The position numbers and the translations under genes were made by a program. This document shows, one piece after another, positions 49,473 to 60,000 of a stretch of DNA of 60,000 nt. Below the pieces are notes generated by a model that was not told where the DNA came from, did no database searches, and saw only the letters and a program-made list of their open reading frames with translations. Source of the stretch: Tubiluchus corallicola (taxonomy: Eukaryota; Priapulida; Priapulimorpha; Priapulimorphida; Tubiluchidae); NCBI GenBank assembly GCA_030141605.1, contig JAQGDQ010000065.1, forward strand, positions 434,001 to 494,000, read 5' to 3'. Positions within the stretch are counted from its first letter, which is position 1; each line of letters starts with the position of its first letter.

Positions 49473-49620
49473 TACCGGCAATTATCCCAGCTATGTATAC
49501 AGGGAAAATTAGACCAAAGATCTGTAATAATCGGCCTCGGTCCAGTTGCATCATTTAAAATTCTGTGTTTACCGGCAATTATTCCAGTTATGTATACAGG
49601 GAAAATTAGACCAAAGAGCT
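49473..49620 (+). repeat. Spaced 50 bp direct repeat
   Basis: 49473-49522 and 49570-49619 agree at all but three or four positions (TACCGGCAATTAT.CCAG.TATG and TACAGGGAAAATTAGACCAA are shared). The start-to-start distance is 97 bp. Confidence 0.85.
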
Positions 49621-49639
49621 GGCGGGTTCATTCACAACA

Positions 49640-49772
49640 TGGAAAGAAGGAAAGAAAAAAGACCTGATAAGTGGAGCTTTCTATGCTCAGTACATTTCAC
49701 TGAAAACTAATTTAAAGAAAGCATGTACTGCCATGAAATTATGGAGCTTCCGAGTTCAAGATCAGAAATTTG
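49640..49772 (+). pseudogene. THAP-type zinc finger remnant
   Basis: One frame reads PDKWSFLCSVHFTEN, a stop, then FKESMYCHEIMELP. The CSVHF phrase after a Trp/Ser stretch is the C-terminal CxxH half of the THAP zinc finger, followed by the usual F....Y region. The first Cys pair cannot be aligned with confidence upstream, and a stop interrupts the domain. THAP domains occur in host proteins and in P-element-type transposases; a transposon remnant is the more likely source. Confidence 0.45.
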
Positions 49773-51770
49773 AAGAATGCTCTTCTAGGAGTGTAAAACC
49801 TTATGGTGTTGCACTGTTTGCAAGTACATCAATGATCGTCAATCCAATGTAAGCACTCGTCGAATCTCACAAGGAAACATCCTCATAACAATTATTAAAC
49901 ATGTATTAGCTGTCCAGTATGTATTATTTATTACTGGTAAAGTGACGATATTTTGAGTACCGACGCTTGAAACTTTCATCAGGTACTTTATCATGTATAA
50001 CAAAGTAAACTCGAGGAAAGGCTGCGTTGTTGTGCATAAATTGTTTAAAATCTGTTCCTATTAGTCTGAAACATAAGCAACAGCGAAGCAACAAAAAAGT
50101 TTACGTTTACCACAGGTGTAATTGATTTTATTGTCATCTAGTGCATGCTATACTGCTTGTCACGGTATGGAAAATCACCAGAATAACTTGAATGTTTTAG
50201 AAAATTGCTGTGATATTTGCTCATCGGCTTTTGTTTTTTTAAAAGACTTTCTTCTATAAGTTCCATCATCCGGCAATTTATTAAAATAGTTTTTCAAGCA
50301 TTTGTAGAATTCTAACCAAAGTCATAATTCTTTTCACAAAATTTGTAAGATTTCCGTCTTGACCATCAACAGACTTAAATTTGTATAATAATGCTTACAG
50401 CAATTCGATTTGTAACATAACGATTACAGTTTCCTGCTTTACTCGCATATTCAACTAATGTATACTTCCTTACAGTTTCAGTGCACATGTTTGCTGTAGA
50501 ATATTGCATAAAAAAATTTCTCACTTCTGCAAAAAGAGTGAAAACTGCCAGTCAGGGTGTGAACGCCAGCCTCATTTTGAGTATTAGCGTGTTTTGATAA
50601 AATGTAATTTGTGCAAATTCTTCATAAGAATGTAGTACAGTACTTCATAATTATAGCACTGATACATACACTGCAATGATACTTACACTGCAATGAAATA
50701 CATTAGACATGTGACCAGTCAGACCTATTTCCAGGGATATCTTATAGGGACATCAGTTTTAGTTTGTATATGCAAATTGAATAGACTTTATCACTGAATA
50801 GCATAATGTTAAACTTGGCCGTTTTAAATAACACTTCTTTTTATTGGGCTACCTATTTGTGCAGAAACTGTAATAATTGCTATGTAGGGCTAAATTTTAA
50901 AATAGATGTGTCAGCATATATATATATACCGCCTACTGTGTATCAGCAAAGGAAATAAGGCTTCAAATGGATTTGCATGTAGACTTGTATATGCCTACAT
51001 GTAACAAGTTTTTGGTTCTTGGTGACAAAGCGTATCAGTGATTACTTAGGCATCTGCATGTCTTATAGTGTTTGCAATTTCAAACAGTATGTATCACATT
51101 TGTTCACACATTTCTATTTTATACACATATGCTTAACAACCAAATATGAATAATATAAATACTTCAATAGTACCTTAAGTGTAAATATACAAAGTTGCTG
51201 ATTGTTGGATCTGGTTTGGATGTCACAAGTCTAGGAGATAATTAAAATTGTTAGGCTACAGGTACATTAAATTTTATTTGTCATTTAAACGAACACTTTT
51301 GTTACAACCTTGTAATTGAATCTCGTCTTGTCATTTAGAAGACCTGCATGTGCATAGTGTATTAGTTAAAAGATATTTGCTTTTTTGTAAAAAATCTTAA
51401 AGTGTTTTTAGATGTGTTAACTTGTTAATTTTTTTGGCAAACAAGTAATCGAGTTATCTGAAATTTTGGTCTGATGGGAGCACGAAAAGAAAGATGACTG
51501 ATTACATAGATGAACACAGAACACAGGCAGACAAGTAAAAGATATGTAGAAATGCTGCCTGGTCAGTGCAGTTCAATCAGTATAATGGTTTATGAAAAAT
51601 TTAGAAAACCTTGAAAAGTAAATACACGTTGACACGTCAGTAATGCATCGCTACCAAATCAAAGAGGTGCTTTCGTGGGTAGAACTTTAAGTCTTGTGGT
51701 TTTAAAAAATCTAGGTGTGGTAAAGAGAGCCTACAATAACATTTTTTGCAATCGGCAGGGCAATGTTGAA
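49773..51770. other. No recognised gene (49.8-51.8 kb)
   Basis: AT-rich, no motif-bearing ORF. Short TA run near 50917-50929. A gypsy LTR probably begins in the right part but its left edge is not identifiable. Confidence 0.4.
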
Positions 51771-52820
51771 TAGTGTTGTGTGTTGAGTAATGACATTAAT
51801 GAAAGAGTTTGCAAACTCAGATCATCTTAAGCCGAGCTACAGATCAAAATTTGAAGGGTTATCGAACATGCGCAGAAAATGGCCTGAAACTAATTAATTT
51901 AGACAATATAAATGAATTTGTTACATGTGAACTTGGTTCTTGTTATCAATGTAATAATTTAATAGACCGACCTGGCGAAGTGGGGATTACCATTTTATTC
52001 AAGAGGAACTCGTTTTTATTCGTTCTTAAAGGCATGATGTTGTTGTGGGCACGCTTATTAAAGGTTGGCTATGCGCATGCGCACCATTTGCTATAAAAGA
52101 TGTGAGCACGTATTTTTCTACGTCTCTGTCGTGGTTGTCACGTCCACCATGTGTGCTGCTCGTTCTAGTGATAGCAGTGTCATTTTGGTAGGTACGACAT
52201 CGTTTGAACCTAATTAATAATCTTCTGTCTTTCTTTCTTGTGCACTCCTACCTAGTAGGAAGCAGCGCGGTCATGACTGCTCGACCGTCTTCGCGACCCT
52301 CGACCCCCTGGCGGCTCCCAAGGTAGGGTTTCGCAACACTGGTGTCGAAGTTGGGGCTAAGAATTCACAGCCAGTCGATAGGACAAGTCTGAGTGCGTGT
52401 CTGGAAACTGCATTTTGGGCTGATTCTTTAGATTCTTGTTCTGTTTCTCCTGTTAATTTGTCAAATCTAGTTAGCCAACCTGACCAAGTGGCCTATTTAC
52501 TCTCGTCTGTTTCACGTCCGGCGTCTGTAGGTCACGCGAGCTTTCAAAATCAAGATTCAGGTCTATGTATTACAGACCCGAGCAACCTAAATTTTATTTC
52601 GCATGTCTACGCGCATAAGTAATACATTTTCACAATTTTCTGAGCTTACTGATGCTATAGCTCAAAATCAAATGCAGAAAGAAGCCCCTTTGAAAGACTT
52701 GTCAAGTGTAGTCGCAACACAGGCTTTTTCTCAGATCGCCCCTAACTTCTCTAGAAGACGGTGGGAGGGCAATCTTGGACATTTTTTTTACTATAATTCA
52801 GGAAATTTTGCCCATGGATA
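51771..52820 (+). mobile_element. Gypsy LTR 3' part, primer-binding site and gag start (fragment)
   Basis: A TATAAAA box and a downstream leader end at a CA dinucleotide near 52340. Then comes TGGTGTCGAAGTTGGG, close to the tRNA-Leu-type primer-binding sites of gypsy elements (TGGTGTCAGAAGTGGG style). After it, a 70-80 codon open stretch (about 52400-52622) reads AFWADSLDSCSVSPVNLSN and ends HVYAHK. An overlapping frame (52603-52821) reads SQFSELTDAIAQNQMQKEAP. These look like a gag N-terminus. Element continuation is lost after 52820. The left LTR edge is unknown. Confidence 0.5.
52072..52098 (+). promoter_or_regulatory. Candidate core promoter: NRF-1-type palindrome plus TATA box
   Basis: TGCGCATGCGCA at 52072-52083 matches the NRF-1 consensus YGCGCAYGCGCR at every position. 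TATAAAA follows at 52092-52098, 8 bp downstream. Transcription would start near 52125. It most likely belongs to the LTR but could be a host promoter: a short ATG frame at about 52149 ends at a GTAGGT donor-like site. Confidence 0.5.
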
Positions 52821-52830
52821 GCCAGTATGG

Positions 52831-53451
52831 CGGACATTACTTACTGCAAACAAGATGTCGTCATCTGCATTATTTGGCAGCAGCGAAAAGAAAATCCTCA
52901 CTATGACAGGACTTTCTGAAATTTCAATCATATTTAAGGTCTCAAAAACGCAAACCTTTTGGCACGAGTAGCACAAGGACATTCTATTTTCAGTGCTAAC
53001 CAGTGATTCAAAATGGCTTCCTTCAAGAGTTACTGTTTCCCAAAGTTGAAAATATTGATTTTATTGTCATAAGTTTTAAGTATGGTACCAACATGGGCCT
53101 AGTAAAACAGCCACAGCGCGGAAACGGTTCACAGGTGGCACCTGCATAGCACATATAGAGAATTGATCATAAATACATATGTATGTATGTATACAGGATT
53201 AGTAAATTAAAAGCTAGATGCTAATTATGTAATAATTCCTTCCATTTCACAAAAAAGCAAGATTTGCCAAGTCTATAATAATAATAATAGCAGTTATAAT
53301 ACTATTGCCAGTATCCAGTAGTAAACTATTTCGAAGGCTATAACATGATCTTCTGCGAAATTGGCTAAAAAGGTTTACACAGGTGTCAGAAGCACTACAC
53401 AATCGTACTTTAAGCGAAACAGTTTTCTGATACCATTGGCTGCAGTACGCA

Positions 53452-53453
<2 letters not shown>
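52831..53453. other. No recognised gene (52.8-53.5 kb)
   Basis: AT-rich. A short TATGTATG run near 53178-53190 and an AATAATAAT patch near 53276-53287. Confidence 0.4.

Positions 53454-53502
<49 letters not shown>
53454..53502. repeat. (TA)n microsatellite
   Basis: Uninterrupted TA run of about 48 bp. Confidence 0.97.
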
Positions 53503-53504
<2 letters not shown>

Positions 53505-53505
<1 letters not shown>

Positions 53506-53622
53506 CTGTTGTAATTTTTATTTCATTTTATTTCATTGTATTTTATTTTATTTTAGTACTGTATTTGTATTGTATATGGTCTTAGTTACCGAACTAAAAA
53601 GTTGGATTGAATTAAACTGAGC
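53505..53622 (+). mobile_element. Possible LINE 3' tail
   Basis: TTTTATTTCATTTTATT-type sequence leads to GAACTAAAAAGTTGGATTGA ATTAAACT, similar in style to CR1/L2 3' ends. No coding region is attached, so this is a weak call. Confidence 0.3.
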
Positions 53623-54400
53623 ATCGTAGAACAAAATTTTACCAGATTCTGAGTATTCAGATTCTCGATATCTAACATCTTACTTATCGCCATTTTGTGG
53701 TTAAACGAAATTCGACACCCAATTGCCTGACTAATACACCTTATTCTACATTTCTTAGGGAATCAAATGATATATCGCACGCCCCTGTACGACTTGTGGC
53801 TTCAGTTCATAGAGCATTTAAAGGAAACCATGCAATTTTTGCTATTGTCGTACTCGTTAAGTACATTAAGTCAGTACATTATACTTTGATTAAGCATAGT
53901 AACGACAATGGCATATTTGAGGCTCCGTAAAACGGCTACGGTTCAGCGTTCGACAAAACTGAGCCGGCTACTGATAGCCAAGGCATAGTTACTTTACTTG
54001 TTTTTTCGTTTGAATAGAAGGCACTTTTTGTGAGAGTAATTGCTTCTCAAAAATAGACGTATTTTGACGATTTTTGGGTCATAACTCAAGCAGCTCAGTG
54101 TCACGACTCGAAATTACAAGCAAAAGTGGCACCCTACGCTAGCTACAAGCTCACTAAATTTGGTGGAGTAGCTCTATCTAGTTTTTGAGTTATTCGAAAA
54201 AGATGCGTATTTCAGAAACTAAACATCGCTGAACGAAAATAATAGCAGATTCTGAATGTCAAATTTTCGATTCGGTGTATCAGATTCTACGTTTTATTGC
54301 GAATCCATTGATATATGGTACGCCTCTGGAGGACTTAATTCTTCCTTTCACAAAGCCTTCAAATGAAACCATGTCGATAGCTAACTGGCAGTGGTGACTT
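53620..54400 (+). repeat. Rep-C: two diverged direct copies about 605 bp apart
   Basis: 53620-53860 and 54225-54400 share in order: CATCG..GAAC.AAA, CCAGATTCTGA, TCTAC.TTTCTTAGGGAATC-like, GATATAT.G.ACGCC.CTG.A and AAA.GAAACCATG. Identity is low (roughly two thirds by eye) but the order and spacing are kept. Confidence 0.55.
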
Positions 54401-54440
54401 CTAGGTCAGTTAAGATTTCAGTGTTAATCACGACAGACTT

Positions 54441-54692
54441 GCGAAAAGATAGATTAGCGAAAAGATAGATTGGCGAAAAGATAGATTGGCGAAAAGATAG
54501 ATTGGCGAAAAGATACATTGACGAAAAGATACATTGACGAAAAGATACATTGACGAAAAGATACATTGACGAAAAGATACATTGACGAAACGATACATTG
54601 ACGAAACGATACATTGACAAAAAGATACACTGGCGAAAAGATAGAATAGCGAAAAGATACATTGACGAAAAGATAGACAGGCGAAAAGATAA
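54441..54692. repeat. 16 bp tandem repeat, about 15-16 units
   Basis: Unit GCGAAAAGATAGATTG with two main variants (AGATAGATTGGC early and late, AGATACATTGAC in the middle). Because 16 is not a multiple of 3, the minus-strand open frame shows a 16-residue periodicity and is not a gene. Confidence 0.95.
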
Positions 54693-54699
54693 ATGTGAT

Positions 54700-56230
54700 T
54701 TGATTATATTCTTGAACTAACCAGGGACCTGATCGAATGCACGTAGACGTCTTGTTTCCTTAGTCGCACCCTAGTCGCGACTAGCTTCCGCGCGACAAGG
54801 AAAGTTGGGCGGAATTCAAGTAGACGTCTTAAGTTGCATTTAGTCGCGCTTAACTTTGCGCGTACTTAGCGATTTGAGACTGGATTCATTAAACAAAATT
54901 TTGTCGTACCCGCTCGTCTAACTTTATGACACCTCGGGAGTTGTCGTAACTGAATAAATAGTGTTGTTATAGTATTAATATTGCACTTTAAAGTCACATA
55001 TTATAGTTAAACAATATTGTGAAAATAATTTATATACGATTGCTACCTTTAATAAAAGTAAATATTCATTTACACATTCTCTCTCTCTCCTCTCTCCCCC
55101 CTCTCTACCTCCCTCCCCTCCCCCTCTCTCTCTCTCTCAATCATAATTGTAAATATTTATAACTGTTGTACGTAACTTTTGTCCTGAATGTATTTTTGCA
55201 TATATGAACCTCGAGTTTGCAATAAAGACTTAAATCAAATCAAATCTCTCTCTCTCTCTTCAAAAGTCTTTTAAAGAAGCCTTGGTCAGAGAAGTAGTCT
55301 ATATAGGAAGATATGTATGCTGTAAATGTTTACATGATGAAAATTTGTTTACAGAATATGAGGCCAAAGAAAAATAGCTTTTACTGTTGTTCGATGTGCT
55401 AGTTCTCTATAATGCAACCGTACAAAATATTTACAAAACACAGGCTGTAAATATTTACAGGCAGTAAATGTTAAAAAAATAGTGTATAAAACAATATAAA
55501 TATAAGTTTTATGTTCATTATATATAACAAAGTACCAACATTAGAAGCTATCGCAAGGTTTATAACTTGGAACGTTTATTGCTTTGCATTGAAGACTCAT
55601 ATTTCGTGCTGAAAGTTATAGGGCCTTGACTCAGACTATGTTATTGTTTAGTCTGCTTTCGTTGTTATTGTCTCGTTGCACTAAAAGTTCTTTGTAGTAT
55701 ACTATAAGCTCACGTTTTCAGTTCATACGCAGCTTCCTTAGAAGCCTGTAAGGTCCAACAGGCTTTAGGATTTAGCTGTCACGTACGTAAGTGTCATTTT
55801 CACTATAATGACAAAACTGACAAGCAGTGTACTAAATGAGTTTGTATGCAAAATCACATGATGAATTTTAAAATTAAGTTGCCGACTATTCATTCAGAAA
55901 TCTGTGGTGTATATTGATAATGTTAGAACAACTGTTATTGCTTGTATAAGTAACTCTGCAATATACCAATTGCTCTCAGACGCGAATCCACGATAATTTC
56001 ACGCACTCAGTCACAACATTATGTTAAAATCACAACTAAGTTTAGATTTTGGCATAGTGTTTATGTACCCATTATCAGCACAGACACTTTTTAAAAGAAT
56101 GTAAAGAGCTGCTGTTGATACAGTCCTCCTCTGATAAAACCCAAATATCAAATGACCACTTAGGAAAATGCGAGCTGTATTCTAGTTGCTCATACAATAG
56201 AGACAAAAGTTCACACATCCCTGTTTATAT
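54700..56230. other. No recognised gene; CT-rich tract and a LINE 3' end
   Basis: GTAGACGTCTT occurs twice (about 54742 and 54822). A CT-rich simple tract lies at 55078-55138. The remainder is AT-rich without motifs. Confidence 0.5.
55140..55245 (+). mobile_element. LINE 3' end, L2/CR1-type, with AATCA tail
   Basis: AT-rich sequence ending TTTGCAATAAAGACTTAAAT followed by two to three CAAAT units. It is inserted within CT repeat sequence: CTCTCT runs on both sides (55078-55138 and 55246-55258), which would fit a target-site duplication of CT repeats. Confidence 0.55.
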
Positions 56231-56249
56231 TGAAATTTCCAGTAATATT

Positions 56250-56720
56250 GTAGGAACCTTGCAAATACATGGTCAGAAAATATTTGAAAAAATATTGTAT
56301 TAACATGGAGAACAATATTTTTTGCAAATATTGTCTAAAAATTTTGTGACAATATGTTGTCAACATTTGCAATAACATTGTGGGTATCTTGAAAATAGAT
56401 GGTCAGAAAATATTTGTAGAAAATATTGTACCAAGATGGAGACAATGTTTTGCAGCAATATTGTAAAATCTTGTCAGAATCTGGTTTGCAAATATTGTGT
56501 AAAAATATTGCTACCATATTGTACCAATATTTTTATCAATATATGCAAACGATGTGTTTCCATTATTGGATGACAATATTGGTCCAATGTTGTACTAGTA
56601 TTGATACAATCTTGTCAGAATATGCTGATAAAATATTATCGTACAATACTGTACCAACATGGTGACAATATTTTCTGCACATATTTTTTGTCAAGATCCT
56701 GACAAGATTGTGATCATATG
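56250..56720. repeat. Diverged tandem repeat rich in ACAATATTGT palindromes
   Basis: Two clear units about 130 bp apart (from about 56250 and 56380) share GGTCAGAAAATATTTG, AAAATATTGTA and ACATGGAGA.CAAT. Further partial units run to 56720. The self-complementary motif CAATATTG recurs many times. Confidence 0.65.
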
Positions 56721-57160
56721 GTGACGATATTGTGTGCTGCCTTGGATTACATTGGTTTTCTCAAGATTTAAAACCAATTTATTTCTGAAGAGCCAGTCTG
56801 ATGCTTTTTCAAGTTCATGCAATAGGACTTTGGTTATTGTCTGGAATGGTTTATGTTGATAGATCGGTACTGTGTCATCTGCATACATAAAACAACCAGC
56901 GTTTTTGCAAATTTGAGGAAGATCACTGGTGGACAGAAGCCCAATTTCAATATTACTAGACTGTTATAATATGCTTTGATATGATACATACTGCTGTCTT
57001 GGCAAACAGGTAATTGTGAAACCAACTGCAAGCTTGTTCTGAAATGTCTACACTAACTATTTATTCATCATTATGCTTTTAACGGTGTCAAAAGCTTTCC
57101 AAAGATCTAGAAAAACAGCACCAGTCAATAGGCCTTTATCCATGCCATTATTCCAAGATG
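56721..57160 (-). pseudogene. LINE RT fragment (palm), Jockey/CR1-like
   Basis: On the minus strand, 57160-57060 gives MDKGLLTGAVFLDLWKAFDT (palm A, usual form FLDLRKAFDTV). Then a broken segment, then MYADDTVPIY (catalytic box, 56888 leftward) and WLFRNKLVLNLEKTNVI. Stops and frame changes occur between the two. This is a different lineage from LINE-A/C. Its ends abut repeat-rich DNA at 56.7 kb and an unrelated open stretch at 57.17-57.36 kb. Confidence 0.75.
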
Positions 57161-58156
57161 GAAAACCCTAAAATTGTTTCCAGAAAACTAGATTTATCCC
57201 TACTAAAAAACTAATGACATTTTCGCATTCACCTTCTACCTTCCTACAGGCTTGCAGGCTGTACTGGGGTATGTCCCTGATCCAGACCAAAATGAAGGAG
57301 GGATCTTCAACAAAGGACAACCCTCTAAAAGTGTAATATATTTTGTGTCCTAAAATCAACATTCAAAAGTTTGTGCCTAATCTAATTCGTTTGAATTTGC
57401 AGCTATACATACTTTTAAGGTGGGCGGCAATAGCGATACATGACGCCATCAACTTTTGGCATTTTTCCGTGCTTTCCATCCCTTGAGTTTCATGGGTTTT
57501 CATGTGTTTTTGAGGAAGTATTCATGTGATTAGATCTATTAGATTAGTTGGAGATCTTGTTATATATTTACTACATACATGTGCCATACTTCCACAGCAG
57601 GCATTCATACTGGCAGCCTTCTTTTGCAAACCAATACAGTAGCGAAACCACAAACACAACATGTACTTAAAATAAAAAAGTGGGAAATGTACGGTCTAGT
57701 TTCTTTTACCATTATGTCCATGATCTGAGTGAACTGAGACTGTAGGCCTATTTGTTAAACATAAAAGCTATATTTATAAACTCACCCTCCTGCTGGCTTT
57801 CCGTTTCAGCACAATTTACTAATTCCTTTTCGTCAATGTGCTCGTGCTTCACTAGATCTATTCTTTTCTTCTTACTGTGTCTCGTCCAAAATGTTAATCG
57901 ATATAGCTGAAAATGCAACTAGCTAATAAATCAACTATTGTAAGCACCCGCAGGTTATTTAGCTTGGCTATATAAACAAAACAATAGAAATGCATTACAA
58001 TTCGGTGACGACTAGCACTTGTGCTAATGTTTTTTCAATGTAAAACCGACTATAAATAAAGCTTGTGTGTACGCATGTATGTAAAACCAGCTTTCGTTTA
58101 ATGAGAATAATGTTAGAAATTTTATGTAATTAAAAAATCTATGTCCCTTGTTGTAC
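57161..58156. other. No recognised gene (57.2-58.2 kb)
   Basis: An exon-like plus-strand stretch at about 57250-57355 follows a TTCCTACAG acceptor-like site and reads LQAVLGYVPDPDQNEGG to a stop. I do not recognise it and there is no second exon to support it. Confidence 0.3.
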
Positions 58157-58495
58157 GGGCACTGTTCCTACTAATTACCACTTGTTCAACAGGTACTGTT
58201 TCCGCCGTTTGCTGCCTTTTCTACGGTTTCGTAATTGCCACATGAAGAGGATTTATCGTCAAAGGACATTAAATCATGCCAGATTTGCTCGAGTTCGAAG
58301 TGTCAGTACTGACATTTAAGAGATATTTTAGGACTTTTCTTGGCTAACAGTACGCAATGGGTTTTCCAACAAAACAAATCTCAAGTATTTGCAAAATAAA
58401 TCTTCTTAATGTGGCAATTACGAAACCGTAGAAATAGCAGTAAATAGTGAGAAAAGTACCTGTACAAACAGTGGTAATCAATAGGAACAGTACCC
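58157..58495. mobile_element. MITE-like foldback element with ~95 bp terminal inverted repeats
   Basis: The left arm 58157-58251 and the reverse complement of the right arm 58401-58495 align over their full length with roughly 80-85% identity by eye. A perfect core includes CTACGGTTTCGTAATTGCCA. The spacer is about 149 bp and has no ORF. Long inverted arms with a short noncoding spacer are typical of MITEs and foldback elements. No clean target-site duplication was identified. Confidence 0.75.
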
Positions 58496-59286
58496 ATAGA
58501 AATAGTGGAAAATATTAGAAACCACAAAGCTTCGCGGTTTCAGGCGATAAATGCGTAAAATGTGAAATCCCTTGATATATATGACCCAATTCTATTTCTC
58601 CTACAGAAGAGATATTCTACAGATACAGAACTTTCGCATAGTTAACACATCTTGTATCCTTTCCGTTTGTATTATGCATGATTGGTTTGCAAATGCATAG
58701 GCTTACAGCAGTAGGTGTGCATATACACTGTAATTATTTTATTTTTGCATTAGAAATTAATTACGCATATGTAAGAAATATTGAGCTTTAAGCCGCATTT
58801 AAAAGCAGCTACGTAATGTTACCACAGTGACCCGCAATGTTATTAAGCTTAAGGACGTGTGTGCGGTCTAAAATTTACACATTAGCCAAAAAGTGTCAGT
58901 AACACCAACTTAAATTACATAACACAGCTGTGCAGTTAACGTCATGATTGACAGCTAACGGACACGTCATGCTGACCACTGACCAGCAGGGCAGTAGAGG
59001 CTAAAAGTTGAACATGTTAAAAATAGGTTAAATTTCACGCTTGTAAATAGACATTGCCTCACGTGCTGTGAATAGAATAGAGCCGATGTCATGAGCTAAA
59101 AATAGCAACTATGAATGAGCATATATAGAAGGAGATGCAGAACAAGCAGCAGGAACTTGCTACGCCACTTTCCCTTGATGTACATATAATCCGTGTCCCT
59201 CGTTGTAAGATTAGTTTACAGATGTTAGTATGACAATTATATTATCAGCTCCAAATAAGACCAACATTATTATGTTTACTTTACAT

Positions 59287-59318
<32 letters not shown>

Positions 59319-59669
59319 CGATTTTTAATATGTCTAAGGTAAACATATGCATTTCATGTATACTTTTGTTTGACAGAGATTTGTGCAAGGAGCAGAAACC
59401 ACAAAAATTATCAAGTATACCGTAGTCGTTGCTTAGTGAGAACAGCTTTTCACGAATCCATGCAAAGTGCAGGTCCTGAAGGAGTTAAACGGACGCATAT
59501 GTGACGGTGATATTGCAGTCATTTGTCTGTCTAACGACGTGTCAACTCAAGATACGGCCTTTTTTATACTTCGTCTATTTATATTGTGTTTGTCTGGGTT
59601 CAATACTCGTTCTGGGAGGCATTATTACCTAACTGTGACATCATTCAGGTGGCTAACGATTCAGTGGAA
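58496..59669. other. No recognised gene (58.5-59.7 kb); CA microsatellite
   Basis: Contains a (CA)n run at 59288-59317. Open frames on the plus strand near 59467-59790 run into Rep-B copy 4 and have no motif. Confidence 0.45.
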
Positions 59670-59900
59670 GAAGCGCCGCATGGACGTGTTTTGCAGACAG
59701 CGTTTGGTTAAAATTCAGAAAAAATTCGGCGGGTCTCCTGGGAAACGAAACTATGCGTATTATGCCATACGTTGGATGTTTTTCCAATGATGTATTAGTA
59801 CCCCGTTGTCCCGTATCGCATTCTACGGAACTCAGTTTATAAGTTTTGCCAAAAACGGACAAAAATGCTCTTTTAGGATGTTTTAACCAGTCGTTCAATC
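59670..59900 (+). repeat. Rep-B copy 4 (most diverged)
   Basis: Shares GCGCCGC, GTTTGGT.AAAATTC, AAAAAATTCGG, GGGAAACG, TATAAGTTTTGCCAAAAACG and GACAAAAATG with the other copies in the same order. Confidence 0.55.
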
Positions 59901-60000
59901 CAGACGTTCCCTATGGGAGACTGAGACAGTTTGTCAGATGTGCCAGTTGTTCGCACATCTATTTGTCCCGCCTTATAGGCCTATACTGGTACATAAATAA

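Noticed and set aside
54381-54662. 93-codon minus-strand repeat protein
   Set aside because: Produced by the 16 bp tandem repeat read in three frames.

Overview
This is intron-rich, AT-rich nuclear DNA of an invertebrate metazoan. Evidence: a K2P potassium channel split by a 17.7 kb spliceosomal intron at a position I recall as shared among animal K2P genes, an apparent terminal exon of an SLC5 (SGLT-like) transporter, many decayed non-LTR retrotransposons (LINEs), Ty3/gypsy remnants, tRNA-derived repeats and long simple repeats. There are no prokaryotic operons, CRISPR arrays or rRNA genes. I cannot name the species from the sequence.

Layout. 1-4.26 kb: a 5'-truncated LINE (LINE-A) lies inside a dispersed repeat (Rep-A) and is flanked by apparently identical 310 bp direct repeats; a second LINE 3' end follows. 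4.3-6.7 kb: a TA tract and a degenerate A-rich array. 6.7-10.75 kb: a nearly full-length but mutated two-ORF LINE on the minus strand. 10.9-13.5 kb: no recognised gene; region upstream of the K2P gene. 13.5-33.4 kb (+): the K2P gene in two exons. Its intron holds a LINE (LINE-C) between ~145 bp direct repeats, a 27 bp-arm hairpin, a GA tract, a tRNA-derived SINE, a TA/TG tract, an inverted Rep-A copy and an antisense Ty3/gypsy element with gag, protease, RT, RNase H and part of integrase.

33.4-43.8 kb: an RTE-like LINE with a 15 bp target-site duplication, three more LINE remnants, a retroelement 3' end with a TAA tail, and two minisatellite arrays in inverted orientation. 45.4-47.4 kb: the minus-strand SLC5 exon sits between two copies of another dispersed repeat (Rep-B). 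49-60 kb: a THAP-like remnant, a gypsy LTR/PBS/gag fragment with a TATA box, several tandem repeats, a LINE RT fragment and a MITE-like foldback element.

How it fits together: only two host genes are supported, the K2P channel (complete apart from possible 5' noncoding exons) and the SLC5 terminal exon, whose upstream exons I did not find. Nearly everything else is mobile or repetitive DNA. The most unusual signal is that two LINEs that look like members of one clade each lie between direct repeats far longer than usual target-site duplications (310 bp or more, and ~145 bp), while an unrelated LINE in the same window has an ordinary 15 bp duplication.
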